Of a stretch of 64,000 nt of DNA, positions 30,441-39,811 are shown in pieces. A program made the position numbers and the translations under genes. Source of the stretch: Chlorobiota bacterium. Lineage in GTDB: Bacteria; Bacteroidota; Ignavibacteria; OLB7. The notes below the pieces were generated by a model. The model was not told the DNA's origin and made no database searches. It saw only the letters and a list, made by a program, of their open reading frames with translations. The DNA is taken from NCBI GenBank assembly GCA_016710285.1, contig JADJXR010000001.1:4280501-4344500 (forward strand), written 5' to 3'. The first letter of the stretch is position 1, and every line of letters begins with the position of its first letter.

Positions 30441-32630
30441 TTAGGCGCGGGCCTGTTGGGCTTCGGTGACTTTGCGAGACTTCGGTTGGCCAAAGTTGAT
30501 CGAGGTTGCCCCCCGATCCAGCATAATCATAAAGACTGTTTTGGTCATAAAGACCGCCGTGAACAGGGTGGCCAGAATACCGATGATAAGCGTCACGGCA
30601 AAGCCCTGGATTGGACCGGTGCCGAACACAAACAGGATGATACCGGTGATGATCGTGGTCAAGTGGGTATCAATAATTGCGGCGAACGCTTTGTTGTAGC
30701 CGTCGTTGACCGCTTGGTGCAATCCGCGCCCGCGCGCAAGCTCCTCGCGGATGCGCTCGTAGATCAGGATGTTGCCATCCACTGCCATGCCGATGGTGAC
30801 CACCAAGCCGCCAATGCCAGGAAGCGTCAGCGTGGCTTGCAGCGCGGCAAGCACCGCCATTGTTAGATAGACGTTAATAATCACCGCCACATCGGCAACC
30901 ACCCCACCGAAGGCGTAATACATCGCCATGAACAGCACCACCAACAAAGCGGCAAGCAACATCGAGTTGATCCCTTTATTGATGGAGTCCTCACCAAGCG
31001 ACGGGCCAACGATCCGTTCTTCGATGATTTTAATCGGTGCTTTTAACGCACCAGCTTTCAGGACGATTGCAAGAAGCTCGGCCTCTTGAAGATCGCGCGA
31101 GCCGGTGATCTGGGAGCTTCCGCCGGCGATGCGGTTTTGCACGGTTGGTGCCGAATAGACCGCCGAGTCCAGCACAATCGCCACCCGCTTCTTGATGTTC
31201 TTTCCGGTGATGTCGGCCCAGCGGTCGGATCCGTCGTCGCTCATCTCCATGTGGACCACAGGGCGGCCCGTCATGTTGTCGAAGTTCTTCGTCGCGTCGG
31301 TGATGACCTCGCCGGTTAGCTCGGCATCGCGGGTGACAACGAACATGCTGAAGATTGCCTGCGGGTCATCTTTCTTGTTGGTTTGGCTTTCGCCGTGGGC
31401 CGAGAATGCCACCACCATATCCTCAGGGATCACCGCACGGACATCGGGGCGCGCCAAGTATTCGCGGATTTTCTCCACACCGGCTTTGCTGGTGTAGAAA
31501 TCATACTGCCCTTTTGGGAAGCTGCTGGCTTGGCCTCCGTAAATCGCCGTCACATCCTCCCCTTTTGCGTCCGAGTTTTGGCGGTAGATCGTCTGGAACA
31601 AGGTGGAGAATGGATGATCGGCCACGTACCGCTTCCCTTTCTCCTCGTCGCTTAGCCCCTTGTATGGGTCGTTCGGGTCGCCAGCGGTGTCGGCAGGTTT
31701 TGCCGCGCTGTCGTTTCCGGTTTTCTTGCTGCTGTCGTTTTGGGCAAGCTGGGTGTTCGTGTCGGCTGGTGCCTTCTTGGCGGAGTCGCCCTTCTTGGCA
31801 GTGTCCACTTTCTTTGCCACTGCAGTGCTGTCAATCTTGGCCGCGCCGCTGTCCTGTTTGGCAATGGTGGTGTCGGCAGCCGCCTTCTTGGCGGTGTCGT
31901 TCGGGTTGACTTTCCCGGCCAGCACTTGGTCAATTTTCTTGAAGACCTCAATCACATCGGTCCCATCTTTCACCAGCTTGAACTCTAGACGTGCGGTGGT
32001 CTGCAGCAGGCCGCGCACTTCTTCCTCGTTCTTCGCACCAGGAAGCTCCACAATGATGCGGCGCCCGGTTTTGGTGATTGATGGCTCGGTAACGCCGTAG
32101 CGGTCAATGCGGCGGCGGATCACCTCTTCGGCCTGGTTCACGGCCTCGTTGATGTTCTGCCCCAGCTTGGCAAGGATCGCTTCATCGCTGATGTCTTCGC
32201 CAAGATTCAGGTCCGTGTAATAATCCAGCAGCGTGTGGCCGGTTGGGCCAACGTGTTGCTTGAAATTGCGGGCGAAGATGTCAATCACCGGTTCGTCGGA
32301 GAGTTTTGCCTCGCTCTCGGTGGCCTCAATCGCTTTGCGGAACGGGTCGTCAATCGCGTCGCGGTTGGCGGTTTCCAGCAGCAATGCCGGCGCATCTACC
32401 TCCATGGTGATATAGATACCCCCCTGCAAATCAAGCCCTAACTTGATCCGCTTTGCGCGGGCATCCTCCCAATCTTCTCTGTGGATGGAGTCCCACTTGA
32501 CCCGGGCAATGGAGTCCAGGGCGTTCCGTTCGCTATCCAGCGAGTAGAACCTGTAGGTTGGCCACAGGAAGAAGCCCGCCGCAATGATGGACAGGGCGAT
32601 AAGAATCAGACGAGTTGTTGTGGATTTCAC
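30441..32630 (-). CDS. secD: Protein translocase subunit SecD with Lys/Ala/Asp-rich insertion
   Basis: A GTG at 32630 is chosen as start because GGAG lies eight bases upstream and the product then begins VKSTTTRLILIALSIIAAGFFLW, the first membrane helix; a GTG at 32663 is the alternative. The protein has 729 residues with GLDLQGGIYITMEVD, RRRIDRYGVTEPSITKTGRRIIVELPG, GPSLGEDSINKGINSMLLA, GMAVDGNILIYERIREEL and a C-terminal six-helix domain. Residues about 240-320 of the periplasmic P1 region are a low-complexity insert of Lys, Ala, Asp, Thr and Ser. It works with SecF in export. Confidence 0.95.
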   Translation of the reverse strand: MKSTTTRLILIALSIIAAGFFLWPTYRFYSLDSERNALDSIARVKWDSIHREDWEDARAKRIKLGLDLQGGIYITMEVDAPALLLETANRDAIDDPFRKAIEATESEAKLSDEPVIDIFARNFKQHVGPTGHTLLDYYTDLNLGEDISDEAILAKLGQNINEAVNQAEEVIRRRIDRYGVTEPSITKTGRRIIVELPGAKNEEEVRGLLQTTARLEFKLVKDGTDVIEVFKKIDQVLAGKVNPNDTAKKAAADTTIAKQDSGAAKIDSTAVAKKVDTAKKGDSAKKAPADTNTQLAQNDSSKKTGNDSAAKPADTAGDPNDPYKGLSDEEKGKRYVADHPFSTLFQTIYRQNSDAKGEDVTAIYGGQASSFPKGQYDFYTSKAGVEKIREYLARPDVRAVIPEDMVVAFSAHGESQTNKKDDPQAIFSMFVVTRDAELTGEVITDATKNFDNMTGRPVVHMEMSDDGSDRWADITGKNIKKRVAIVLDSAVYSAPTVQNRIAGGSSQITGSRDLQEAELLAIVLKAGALKAPIKIIEERIVGPSLGEDSINKGINSMLLAALLVVLFMAMYYAFGGVVADVAVIINVYLTMAVLAALQATLTLPGIGGLVVTIGMAVDGNILIYERIREELARGRGLHQAVNDGYNKAFAAIIDTHLTTIITGIILFVFGTGPIQGFAVTLIIGILATLFTAVFMTKTVFMIMLDRGATSINFGQPKSRKVTEAQQARA

Positions 32631-32992
32631 TGACGCAGCTCCGCAAAGGTTTTGATCTGGCACGCGTTTTCTTCCACGCCGCCAGGCTTCCGTACTTCGT
32701 GTTGAATCGGATTGTTGATCTGGGTTCTTGTAAGAAAGGCTTCAAATATAATCGCGACCGCTTGTTGCAGACAATAGCAAGTCGTGTGCGAGTTGTAAAA
32801 CGATGAACGGGCGGGCGCAGGGGAATCGCCCCTTTCCCACACCCGTTTGGCGCGAAGGGAACACAAGGGGGCGGGGCATTGTTTCGGGCAGAACCGTGCC
32901 ATTCGCCTTTTTTTTAGATTCTCCGCGCAAAGATTCTACCAGGCCACCAAAATTTCCCTTCCCATCCCACCGCTTCCTTCGTAGTTTCCTTC

Positions 32993-35653
32993 ATGCTTGA
33001 ATCCGCACGACCACACAACGCTACCGAAGCACTGCAACGCTTCTTTGGTTACTCCACGTTCCGGCCCGGGCAGGAGGAGATCATCCAGTCGGCACTTTCC
33101 GGGCGCGACACGCTGGTGATTATGCCAACCGGCGGCGGAAAATCCCTGTGCTACCAAGTCCCCGCGCTGCTGCTGAAAGGGGTGACGCTGGTCGTCTCCC
33201 CGCTGATTGCCTTGATGAAAGACCAAGTGGATGCCCTTGCTTCGCGCGGGGTGCGGGCAACCACCATCAACTCCACTCTAGAGTTCCCCGAAGTCCGCCA
33301 GCGGATGACCGACATCCGCTACGGGCTTTATTCCCTGGTCTATGTTGCCCCCGAGCGGTTCGAAAGCCCGAAATTTCTTGAGCTTATCCGCGAGGTCCAA
33401 ATCTCCCTGTTCGCCGTTGACGAAGCCCATTGCATCAGCGAGTGGGGCCACGATTTCCGCCCAAGCTACTTGCGGCTGGGGGAAGCGATCAACGAGCTTA
33501 ACCGCCCCCCGGTGCTGGCCCTAACCGCCACGGCAACCCCGTACGTCCAGGAAGACATCATCGCCCAGCTTCGCCTGAAGGAACCGCGAAGGTTCGTGCG
33601 GGGGTTCGACCGCCCCAACCTTAATTACAAGGTCATCACCCCCGAAAACAAGGAGGCGGAGCTACGGGGAATTTTGAGCAAGGAGCTGCAGCGGGACGGC
33701 TCCACGATCATCTACTGCGGAACCCGAAAGAATGTGGAGAGCGTCGGGACGATGCTTCATGCCGAACGGTTCCCGGTGACGATCTACCACGCGGGGCTTC
33801 CCGATGCCAACCGCACCACCGCGCAGGAGGCGTTCATCAGCGGGCGGGCGCGGTGCATTGTGGCCACCAACGCTTTTGGAATGGGGATTGATAAAGCCGA
33901 CGTGCGGAACGTGATCCACATGGACCTTCCTGGCTCGATTGAAGCCTACTACCAAGAAGCCGGGCGCGCCGGGCGCGACGGGTCCCCAAGCGATTGCGCC
34001 ATCCTGTACCAAACCCGCGACCGCCGTTTGCAGGAGTTCTTCATCCGCAACACCTACCCCGACCGCTCGGCCATTGATGCCGTCTATGATGCCATGTGGG
34101 ACATGGTTCGCGTTGGATTGGGAAGCCGCTACGAAGGGGTGTTCGTCCCCGACGAACGGGACCTTATTGGGCGAGCAAAAATTCATGGGTCCGCACTCCA
34201 TGGGATTTTGGGAGCGTTGGAGAAGAACGAGATCATCCGGAAAGTGCGTGCCGAACGATTGGGCGGAATCCGATTCCTTGCCGATAGCCGCGAGATTCAA
34301 CACTACTACCAACTTACCCGCGACGAGAACCGGAAGAAGACCATCACCGCACTGCTGCGAACGCTGGGCGGCGCATCCCTTAGCCGCGAAACATTGTTCA
34401 ACCCGGAAGAGCTTGCGCGGAAGCACGACATCCCGTTCGAGGCGTTCGAGCAAAGCCTGCGGGCCTTGATGGCAAGCCGCCTTATTCAATACTCACCCCC
34501 AACCGCCGGAACCGGATATCAGTTCGTGCAGGAACGCCTCCCGATCCGCAACGTCCGGATTGACGAACGCTCCATTGAGCTTTCCCGCAACCGCGCGCTT
34601 ACCAAGCTGGACGCAATGGAACGCTACGCCCAAACGCTTGGCTGCCGCCGCGATTTTATCCTGGAATATTTCTGTGCCGAGATTGAAACGCCACGCTGCG
34701 GCCACTGCGACAACTGCCACACCGGGGCCGACCGCAAGCCGATGGAGCTTCGCCCGCAAACCCGCCGCGCAATGGAGCAACTGCTGGCCACCGCCCACGA
34801 GCTTGGCGGGCGGTTCGGCAAAATGACCCTTGTTGACCTGCTTCGCGGGACCACAAACCCAACGATTGCAAAGTTCCGGCTGGAGACCTACCCCCGCTTT
34901 GGCGAGCTACGGGAGATGGACCGCCGCGAGCTTGCCGACATCGCCACACAACTGATTGATAAAGGATTGTTGGAAAGCGCGATGGCGGTGAAACCCACCG
35001 TGAAGATCACCCCGGCGGGAAGGGAAGCGGTGGCGCATCTGGCTCTGAAAAAATTCACCATTGGCTGGAGCGGGAACGAAACCGAGCGCAGCCGCAACCC
35101 CAAAGTGCTGGAGCTTCTTCAGCAGGAGCGCGACCGGCTTGGGCGTGCCGAGGGACTGCGCCCGCAAGCAATCTGCCCCGATGATCTTCTTGTTTCCATT
35201 GCGAACGAACTCCCCACCAGCCGCACCGATTTCATGGAGATTGCCGGGATGACCGAAGCAACCTACGGCATCTGCGGCGCGCCATTTATCGCCCTGATTG
35301 AGCAGCTACAGGCCGAGGAGACATGGCAGGAAGAGACTCCGCAAGGAATCCCCGACCGGCTGAAACGGACCTACCTACTCTATCAAGATGGCGGCGACCT
35401 TGAGGAAATCTCGCGCCGTTCGTCGCGGCAGCCCTCGACCGTCAGCAGCCACATCGAGGAGTTGATAACGCTGGGGGTGGAGCTGGACATCCGGCGGTTT
35501 GTTCCGCAGGGGATTATCAAGGCCGTGGCCCAGGAGCTTCAGCGGATCCCGTACGCCTCGCTCCGTGACCTGCGTGGGCTAATTGGGAACGCCGTTGATT
35601 ACCCCCAGCTTCGGATTGCAGCCGCATGGGTGCGCGCCGGGCGGGAAGAGTGA
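32993..35653 (+). CDS. recQ: ATP-dependent DNA helicase RecQ with extended C-terminus
   Basis: The 886-residue protein carries the helicase motifs FRPGQEEII (Q-like), Walker A MPTGGGKS near 44-51, DEAH at 143-146 in VDEAHCISEWGHDFRPSY, TATATP and the ATNAFGMGIDKADVRNVIH / QEAGRAGRDG pair. A four-cysteine zinc site (about 549-575, ending RCGHCDNC) and the RQC winged helix follow. The last 300 residues extend beyond the roughly 600-residue Escherichia coli type and include a helix-turn-helix-like segment (YQDGGDLEEISRRSSRQPSTVSSHIEELI). It unwinds recombination and replication intermediates. It is transcribed divergently from secD across a 362-bp spacer with no other recognised feature. Confidence 0.96.
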   Translation: MLESARPHNATEALQRFFGYSTFRPGQEEIIQSALSGRDTLVIMPTGGGKSLCYQVPALLLKGVTLVVSPLIALMKDQVDALASRGVRATTINSTLEFPEVRQRMTDIRYGLYSLVYVAPERFESPKFLELIREVQISLFAVDEAHCISEWGHDFRPSYLRLGEAINELNRPPVLALTATATPYVQEDIIAQLRLKEPRRFVRGFDRPNLNYKVITPENKEAELRGILSKELQRDGSTIIYCGTRKNVESVGTMLHAERFPVTIYHAGLPDANRTTAQEAFISGRARCIVATNAFGMGIDKADVRNVIHMDLPGSIEAYYQEAGRAGRDGSPSDCAILYQTRDRRLQEFFIRNTYPDRSAIDAVYDAMWDMVRVGLGSRYEGVFVPDERDLIGRAKIHGSALHGILGALEKNEIIRKVRAERLGGIRFLADSREIQHYYQLTRDENRKKTITALLRTLGGASLSRETLFNPEELARKHDIPFEAFEQSLRALMASRLIQYSPPTAGTGYQFVQERLPIRNVRIDERSIELSRNRALTKLDAMERYAQTLGCRRDFILEYFCAEIETPRCGHCDNCHTGADRKPMELRPQTRRAMEQLLATAHELGGRFGKMTLVDLLRGTTNPTIAKFRLETYPRFGELREMDRRELADIATQLIDKGLLESAMAVKPTVKITPAGREAVAHLALKKFTIGWSGNETERSRNPKVLELLQQERDRLGRAEGLRPQAICPDDLLVSIANELPTSRTDFMEIAGMTEATYGICGAPFIALIEQLQAEETWQEETPQGIPDRLKRTYLLYQDGGDLEEISRRSSRQPSTVSSHIEELITLGVELDIRRFVPQGIIKAVAQELQRIPYASLRDLRGLIGNAVDYPQLRIAAAWVRAGREE

Positions 35654-35674
35654 GGTTCCGCCAAGTAACCGAAG

Positions 35675-35817
35675 GGTAGCGGCCCCGATCTTTATCGGGG
35701 CCCAGTGATACCGGTAGCGGCCCCGATCTTTATCGGGGCCCAGTCAGAGAAAGAAGAAAACGCCGAAGGCTAAAGACCTTTTATCAATCCCGACGGAAGT
35801 CGGGGCGGCTACCCGGC
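35675..35817. repeat. Modular palindromic intergenic repeat cluster 2
   Basis: There are two copies of GTAGCGGCCCCGATCTTTAT followed by CGGGGCCCAGT, then GCCGAAGGCTAAAGACC and a CCCGAC...GTCGGG arm ending GCGGCTACCC. The modules match cluster 1 in the opposite orientation and lie between recQ and the acylase gene. Confidence 0.9.
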
Positions 35818-35902
35818 CAGTACAAGCCGCCGCACTTACTCCAATACCATTTCTTAGCATTTCCTTCGGCCATCTTCTTCCCTGTTTCCTACATTTGCAG
35901 CC

Positions 35903-38464
35903 ATGCGTCGCTTTTCATTTTTTGGGACCGTCATCGTGCTGGTGGGGTTGGTGGTTGGGCTTGTCTTGTTGGGCATTCGCCTGATTGGCCGCTCCTTCAC
36001 CCCCGACGGCACCAGCCAGGACACGATCTCTGGGCTGAAAGATCAAACCACAATCACCCGTAACCGCTACGGCGTTCCGTACATCACCGCTGCCAACGAG
36101 AACGATGCTTGGGCCGCGTTGGGGTACGCCCACGCCCAGGACCGCCTGTGGCAAATGGACCTGTTCCGCAGGGCCGGGGAAGGGCGGTTGGCAGAGATTT
36201 TCGGGAAGCAACTGATTGGCCAGGACGCACTGCTGAAAACCATTGGCTTCAAGAATGCCGCAGCCAAAACGCTGGAATCGCTTCCGAAGGAAACCCGCGC
36301 GGCGTTGGACGCTTATTGCAACGGCGTGAACGCCTTCATTGCCTCGCACGCGGGGCATTATCCGTTCGAGTTCGACGCGCTTGGCTACGTGCCGGAACCC
36401 TGGACCCCACAGCACACGGTGATCGTCACGAAGCTGCTGGCGTGGGAGCTGAACACCTCCTTCTGGACCGACATGGTGTTTGCCGACATTCGGGACCGCG
36501 TTGACTCCGCCCGGTTTTCCGAAATCCTTCCGTGGTACCCTTCCGATGCCCCCACCATCATCCCCGGCGGACAAAAGCCCGAGCCGTTGCTGGAACGGTT
36601 TCACCTTCCCCCTCCCCCCGACACTTCCCGCCGCGATTCCACCCAACAGCGCGACACCACCCAGCCGCGCCAGCCGAACGCCGCCGCAATTTCCGATCTG
36701 TTAGAGGTGATGGAGCTTGATGCCGAAACCCGCCAGCTGTTGGGAATGGGAGGGGCGCACGTCGGGTCCAACGCGTGGGCCGTTGCCGGCGGACGCACCG
36801 AGGGGGGGAAACCGATACTGGCCAACGACCCCCACCTTGCCCACAGCGCGCCGGCCAAATGGTACCAAGCCGTGGTCTCCTGGAAAGGAACCACCGTTGC
36901 CGGGGTCACGATTCCGGGCTGCCCGTTTGTGGTGATTGGGCGGAATGCCTCCATCGCCTGGGGCATCACCAGCCTGATGGCGGACCAAACCGATTTTTTT
37001 GTTGAACAGCTGGACAGCGCAACGCGCCGCAGCTACTTGTACGACGGCAAATGGAAAAAACTGCGGCTGGTCCGCGACACCATTCGCTGCAAGGATTCGG
37101 CGGCAACGCCAATGGCGGTGCGGTTTGCGGCCCACGGCCCCCTTCTTTCCGATTTGCGCGAGTTCCGCCGCTACCTTCGCGACCCCAAGATTGGCTACCC
37201 ACAGATGAACGACCCAACCAGCGCGTTCGCCACGCGGGCCATTAGCTTCCGCTGGGTTGGGCATGACCCCTCGATGGAGCTTGCGGGTTGGCAGCGGATC
37301 AACCGCGCCGCCAACCAGGCGGAGTTCGCCAAAGGGGTCCAGATGTGTGGCGTTCCGGCGCTGGCGTTCGTCTATGCCGATGCCGCCGGGAACATCGCTT
37401 TTCTCCCCTCGGCCAAGCTGCCGCTGCGTGGCGACGGCGCGGGGATGAACCTGCCATCGAACGGAACCGAAAGCCGCTTCGACTGGAAGGGATACTCCTC
37501 CCCCAGCCAATTGCCAACGCTGACAAATCCCCCCGCAGGCTACATCGCCAGCGCGAACAACAAAGTCTCGAACACGCCTGGCGTTGCCATTGGGGATGGC
37601 TGGGAGGATCCGTCGCGGGCGTTCCGGCTGAACGAATTATTGAAGGAAGGGAACAACTTCGGCGTTCAGGATATGATCCAGATTCAGGGTGATGTCCGCT
37701 CGCCACACTTGCTTCTGATGTCGGAATTTCTGCTTCACGCCTTCCCCGACAGCCTGCGCCAAACGCCGCTGGTGCGCCAGGTGTTAGCGCGAATGCGGGA
37801 TTGGGATGGGGGGATGCTGGTTGACGCGCCCGAGCCAGCTATTGCCGCCGCATGGTTCCAAAGCGTGGTGGAGATGACGTATGCCGACGAGCTTGGCCCG
37901 GAACTCTATCACCAATTTGGGCGGATGGCCTTGCTGCCGATTCGCTCGATTCGCCACCAGCTGCTGGTGGATGGTGCCTGGTTCGACGACGTGCGAACCG
38001 GGGAAAACGAAACCCGGGATCAGATTCTTCGGAACGCGCTTGGCCGCGCACTCGACACGCTGCACCGCCGGTTCGGGAATTGGAACATTGCCACGTGGCG
38101 GTACGGAAACCTTCACACCGTCACGTTCCACCATCCATTCAGCAAGAACCCGCAGCTGCGCGGCATTGTTGACATTGGTCCGTTCGAGATTGGCGGCGCA
38201 AACACCACGCTGAACAACGGCGAATGGCGGCTGGACCTTCCCTACGAAACAACGCTTGGTCCCTCGATGCGCCAGATTGTTGACTTTGCCGACACCACCG
38301 CTTTCCTGCGAAGCGTCCTGACCACCGGGCAAAGCGGGCAATCGCTCTCGGAATTCTACAGCAACCAGACGATTCTCTACCTCTCCAACGGCTACCTATC
38401 GCTGCAACGGAACGCACCGGAAGGGGGCGCAGTGTTGTCGGTGGTGGTGCTTCGAGGGGAGTAG
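35903..38464 (+). CDS. Penicillin acylase family protein (S45 Ntn hydrolase)
   Basis: The 853-residue precursor has an N-terminal membrane/signal helix (TVIVLVGLVVGLVLLGI, residues 9-25), then the A-chain motif (ITRNRYGVPYITAANENDAWAALGYAHAQDRLWQMDLFRR). A linker rich in Pro, Arg and Thr near 235-262 precedes the autocatalytic cleavage site GSNAWAV. Ser289 would become the N-terminal nucleophile of the B chain, followed by KPILANDPHL. Family members hydrolyse amide bonds in acylated amino compounds, including acyl-homoserine lactones. The true substrate is unknown. The protein is probably periplasmic. Confidence 0.93.
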   Translation: MRRFSFFGTVIVLVGLVVGLVLLGIRLIGRSFTPDGTSQDTISGLKDQTTITRNRYGVPYITAANENDAWAALGYAHAQDRLWQMDLFRRAGEGRLAEIFGKQLIGQDALLKTIGFKNAAAKTLESLPKETRAALDAYCNGVNAFIASHAGHYPFEFDALGYVPEPWTPQHTVIVTKLLAWELNTSFWTDMVFADIRDRVDSARFSEILPWYPSDAPTIIPGGQKPEPLLERFHLPPPPDTSRRDSTQQRDTTQPRQPNAAAISDLLEVMELDAETRQLLGMGGAHVGSNAWAVAGGRTEGGKPILANDPHLAHSAPAKWYQAVVSWKGTTVAGVTIPGCPFVVIGRNASIAWGITSLMADQTDFFVEQLDSATRRSYLYDGKWKKLRLVRDTIRCKDSAATPMAVRFAAHGPLLSDLREFRRYLRDPKIGYPQMNDPTSAFATRAISFRWVGHDPSMELAGWQRINRAANQAEFAKGVQMCGVPALAFVYADAAGNIAFLPSAKLPLRGDGAGMNLPSNGTESRFDWKGYSSPSQLPTLTNPPAGYIASANNKVSNTPGVAIGDGWEDPSRAFRLNELLKEGNNFGVQDMIQIQGDVRSPHLLLMSEFLLHAFPDSLRQTPLVRQVLARMRDWDGGMLVDAPEPAIAAAWFQSVVEMTYADELGPELYHQFGRMALLPIRSIRHQLLVDGAWFDDVRTGENETRDQILRNALGRALDTLHRRFGNWNIATWRYGNLHTVTFHHPFSKNPQLRGIVDIGPFEIGGANTTLNNGEWRLDLPYETTLGPSMRQIVDFADTTAFLRSVLTTGQSGQSLSEFYSNQTILYLSNGYLSLQRNAPEGGAVLSVVVLRGE

Positions 38465-38749
38465 CGGAGGGGGCCAGTTCAAAGAGTAGGTCATGTCGAA
38501 GTGTCGCGCCTTCTGTTTCGTCGCAAGCGGCTTCGCATCTCTCCAATGCTGGGGGAAATCATGGCTGCGATTGATCCCTTCCTTCCGTTCACAAAATTCT
38601 CTTGCTGCATCCCTTGCCACCGGCTGTGATCCGTTGTAAGTTTAGTCTCGTTCTGCCCCCAGATACACAACCTTCTGTTCTCGCACGTTCACGTGGCTGG
38701 CATACGCCGCCGCATTTTCCCATTCACATAACTCCATACGGAGGAAACC

Positions 38750-39706
38750 ATGTTAGCAAGGACTCATTTTCCAAACTCCAAACTCCAAGGGGTAGGTTCA
38801 TCCTCAATTTCTTTCCTTTATAGGTTAGCGATTGGGCTGGTGGCGATGGTCATCGCCGTTGCTACGGCCACTGCGCAAAGCAACCCTTGTCCAGACCCCA
38901 CTTGCCCAAACAGCTCTTGGAGCGGCGTTTCTGTGTTTCCTGTCCGCTTTGACCTTTACGGCCACTGCAACGGATGCACCGGAAAAATCTATATCCGCAC
39001 ACGCAACTGCGGCACTTGTGATATTTATGTCGAGAAAATTGACATGGATGACGTTAATTGCACCTGCGCTGCAGGAGATATGTTCAAATCCGCCATTGCG
39101 GATCTGTTTATTACTTACTTAGATTACCTTCCCTTGAACTGTAGGCCAGGCAAAGGAGAATGCGAAACAAACTGGCGGGTTCTTATTGGAGGATGCTACG
39201 AATTTATTACCTCTCCAACGCAGGTCGCATCGTATCAACATTGCCCCGGACCAGGCTTTTTATCCGATTGCTGTACTTCGGAGTATAAAATTTGCAAAGG
39301 CACCGATGGCACGGTCACCTTCGAGCAAATTGGCGAAACGTCAACCACAGTAACCTGCACCCCACCCTGCCAATCATATTGCGGATATATTCCCGTGCAC
39401 TCGCCAACATCGGCCAAGCGTGAGGCTCCTTGGACCGCACCTGAGGTTGCCGAAGTTGTTGTTGCCCCCAATCCAACCAATGGAAAAACAATTATTCGCT
39501 GCACCGCTGTTGCCGTGCCGGAAGCAGTGGTTGATATTGTTGATCTTCAAGGAAACATTGTTGCCACCCAACGCGGCGTAACCACCGCTGATAAAACGTT
39601 GGAGGTGGAGTTCAATGCCTCCGATGTAGCCGCCGGAACCTACCACTACCGTGTTAGTGCCGACCGGAAGCAACTTGCCACCGGATCGTTCACCGTAATT
39701 AAATAA
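38750..39706 (+). CDS. Cys-rich secreted protein with T9SS sorting domain (cassette 2)
   Basis: The 318-residue protein starts at an ATG with a strong GGAGGAAACC Shine-Dalgarno. Its signal helix is at 25-43 (LAIGLVAMVIAVATATAQ). The mature part has about 20 cysteines in pairs (CTGKIYIRTRNCGTC, CCTSEYKICKGTDGT, CTPPCQSYCG). The final 80 residues are a type IX sorting domain (VVVAPNPTNGKTIIRC ... LQGNIVATQRG ... AAGTYHYRVSADRKQLATGSFTVIK). It resembles the proteins at 24034 and 49398 but alone among the three keeps the sorting domain. The propeller gene follows after 105 bp with a hairpin between. Function unknown. Confidence 0.85.
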   Translation: MLARTHFPNSKLQGVGSSSISFLYRLAIGLVAMVIAVATATAQSNPCPDPTCPNSSWSGVSVFPVRFDLYGHCNGCTGKIYIRTRNCGTCDIYVEKIDMDDVNCTCAAGDMFKSAIADLFITYLDYLPLNCRPGKGECETNWRVLIGGCYEFITSPTQVASYQHCPGPGFLSDCCTSEYKICKGTDGTVTFEQIGETSTTVTCTPPCQSYCGYIPVHSPTSAKREAPWTAPEVAEVVVAPNPTNGKTIIRCTAVAVPEAVVDIVDLQGNIVATQRGVTTADKTLEVEFNASDVAAGTYHYRVSADRKQLATGSFTVIK

Positions 39707-39719
39707 CCTATTTGTTGTG

Positions 39720-39762
39720 TTGCAAGCGGTGGGGGAGGTATCCCCCCCTCCACCGTTTGCAA
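39720..39762 (+). terminator. Hairpin between the two genes of cassette 2
   Basis: A long imperfect GC-rich stem (TTGCAAGCGGTGGGGG against CCCCCCTCCACCGTTTGCAA) lies 14 bp after the stop at 39706. It is followed by TTGCCCTCAATTTC rather than a clean T-run, so it may be an attenuator. Confidence 0.5.
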
Positions 39763-39811
39763 TTGCCCTCAATTTCTACCACTACCAACCATCCACCAAG
39801 CGGCACCGGCC

